Positions 30,027 to 30,135 of a DNA stretch of 30,135 nucleotides are shown here, piece after piece (within the stretch, counting starts at the first letter, position 1; the number at the start of each line of letters is the position of its first letter). The stretch covers positions 1-30,135 of the IMG/VR virus record IMGVR_UViG_3300020183_003550; one strand, given 5' to 3'. The position numbers were made by a program, and so were the translations under genes. The stretch comes from a virus. The notes below the pieces were generated by a model that was not told where the DNA came from, did not search any database, and worked only from the letters and a program-made list of their open reading frames with translations.

Positions 30027-30135
30027 ATGACAAAAATAAGCCTCAAACAACAACTCGAAGCATTCGACCAAGGTATAATCCTTGACTCAGAAGGTAGTGA
30101 AAACGATTGCTACAATTTCTACGATTGGTTTTGTA
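30027..30135 (+). CDS. 5' part of an unknown gene (cut by window end)
   Basis: 36 codons from the ATG at 30027 are visible, MTKISLKQQLEAFDQGIILD then SEGSENDCYNFYDWFC, with no stop before base 30135. The same leader as the previous gene (AATAAAAGTTATGACAAAA) sets its start. No family recognised. Confidence 0.6.
   Translation, partial: MTKISLKQQLEAFDQGIILDSEGSENDCYNFYDWFC

Overview
The window looks like part of the genome of a large tailed phage infecting a Flavobacteriia-like (Bacteroidetes) host. The DNA is AT-rich and nearly every gene lies on the + strand in tightly packed, often ATGA-overlapping order. It carries a lysis cassette, a phage GroES/GroEL pair, HNH and secreted nucleases, a phage sigma factor and many very small ORFans. 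The host assignment rests on three things seen in the sequence: promoters of the Bacteroidetes TTTG/TAnnTTTG type, here seen as TTGG-N19-TATATTTA; scarce Shine-Dalgarno sites with many A-rich leaders; and signal peptides ending in FGQ, typical of Flavobacteria. No terminase, capsid or polymerase gene is visible here, so I do not name a phage genus.

Layout. 1-5.3 kb: the end of an unidentified gene, a secreted PA14-domain protein, two small secreted or membrane proteins, and a lysis block (GH19 endolysin, two TM/coiled-coil proteins, holin-like protein). 5.3-7.6 kb: HAD phosphatase, small proteins including a convincing ClpS-like N-degron adaptor, two nearly leaderless promoter-gene units and a small lipoprotein. 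7.57-7.97 kb: an ORF-free, tRNA-like structured RNA locus. 8.0-15.2 kb: SWIM-like, Api92-like and HAD proteins, then the chaperone block groES - HNH endonuclease - groEL - J-domain protein, an exported DNA/RNA non-specific endonuclease and a Nudix hydrolase. 15.2-20.7 kb: small proteins, an HExxH protein, a metallophosphoesterase, a pair of membrane proteins and a GNAT acetyltransferase. 20.7-30.1 kb: DUF932, hot-dog thioesterase, a second HExxH protein, a winged-helix protein, a sigma-70 family factor, then mostly small unknown genes in short transcription units.

Two regulatory regimes divide the window. Left of about 20.5 kb, seven promoters share TTGG (or TTGT/TTGA)-N19-TATATTTA, often so close to the ATG that the mRNA should be leaderless. 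Right of 20.7 kb these vanish, and seven copies of a different rigid element, AAGTAAAG-N11-TTGAGCAGATAAT, precede seven transcription units, including the sigma-factor gene itself. The simplest reading is a host-sigma regime on the left and a separate, possibly phage-sigma or activator-dependent, regime on the right.

The strongest leads for new biology are: the second promoter class with its resident sigma factor; the phage proteostasis set (GroES, GroEL, J-domain protein, ClpS); three tandem genes sharing one N-terminal peptide module ahead of unrelated C-termini; and the tandem tRNA-like RNA locus. No CRISPR array, insertion sequence or integrase was seen.
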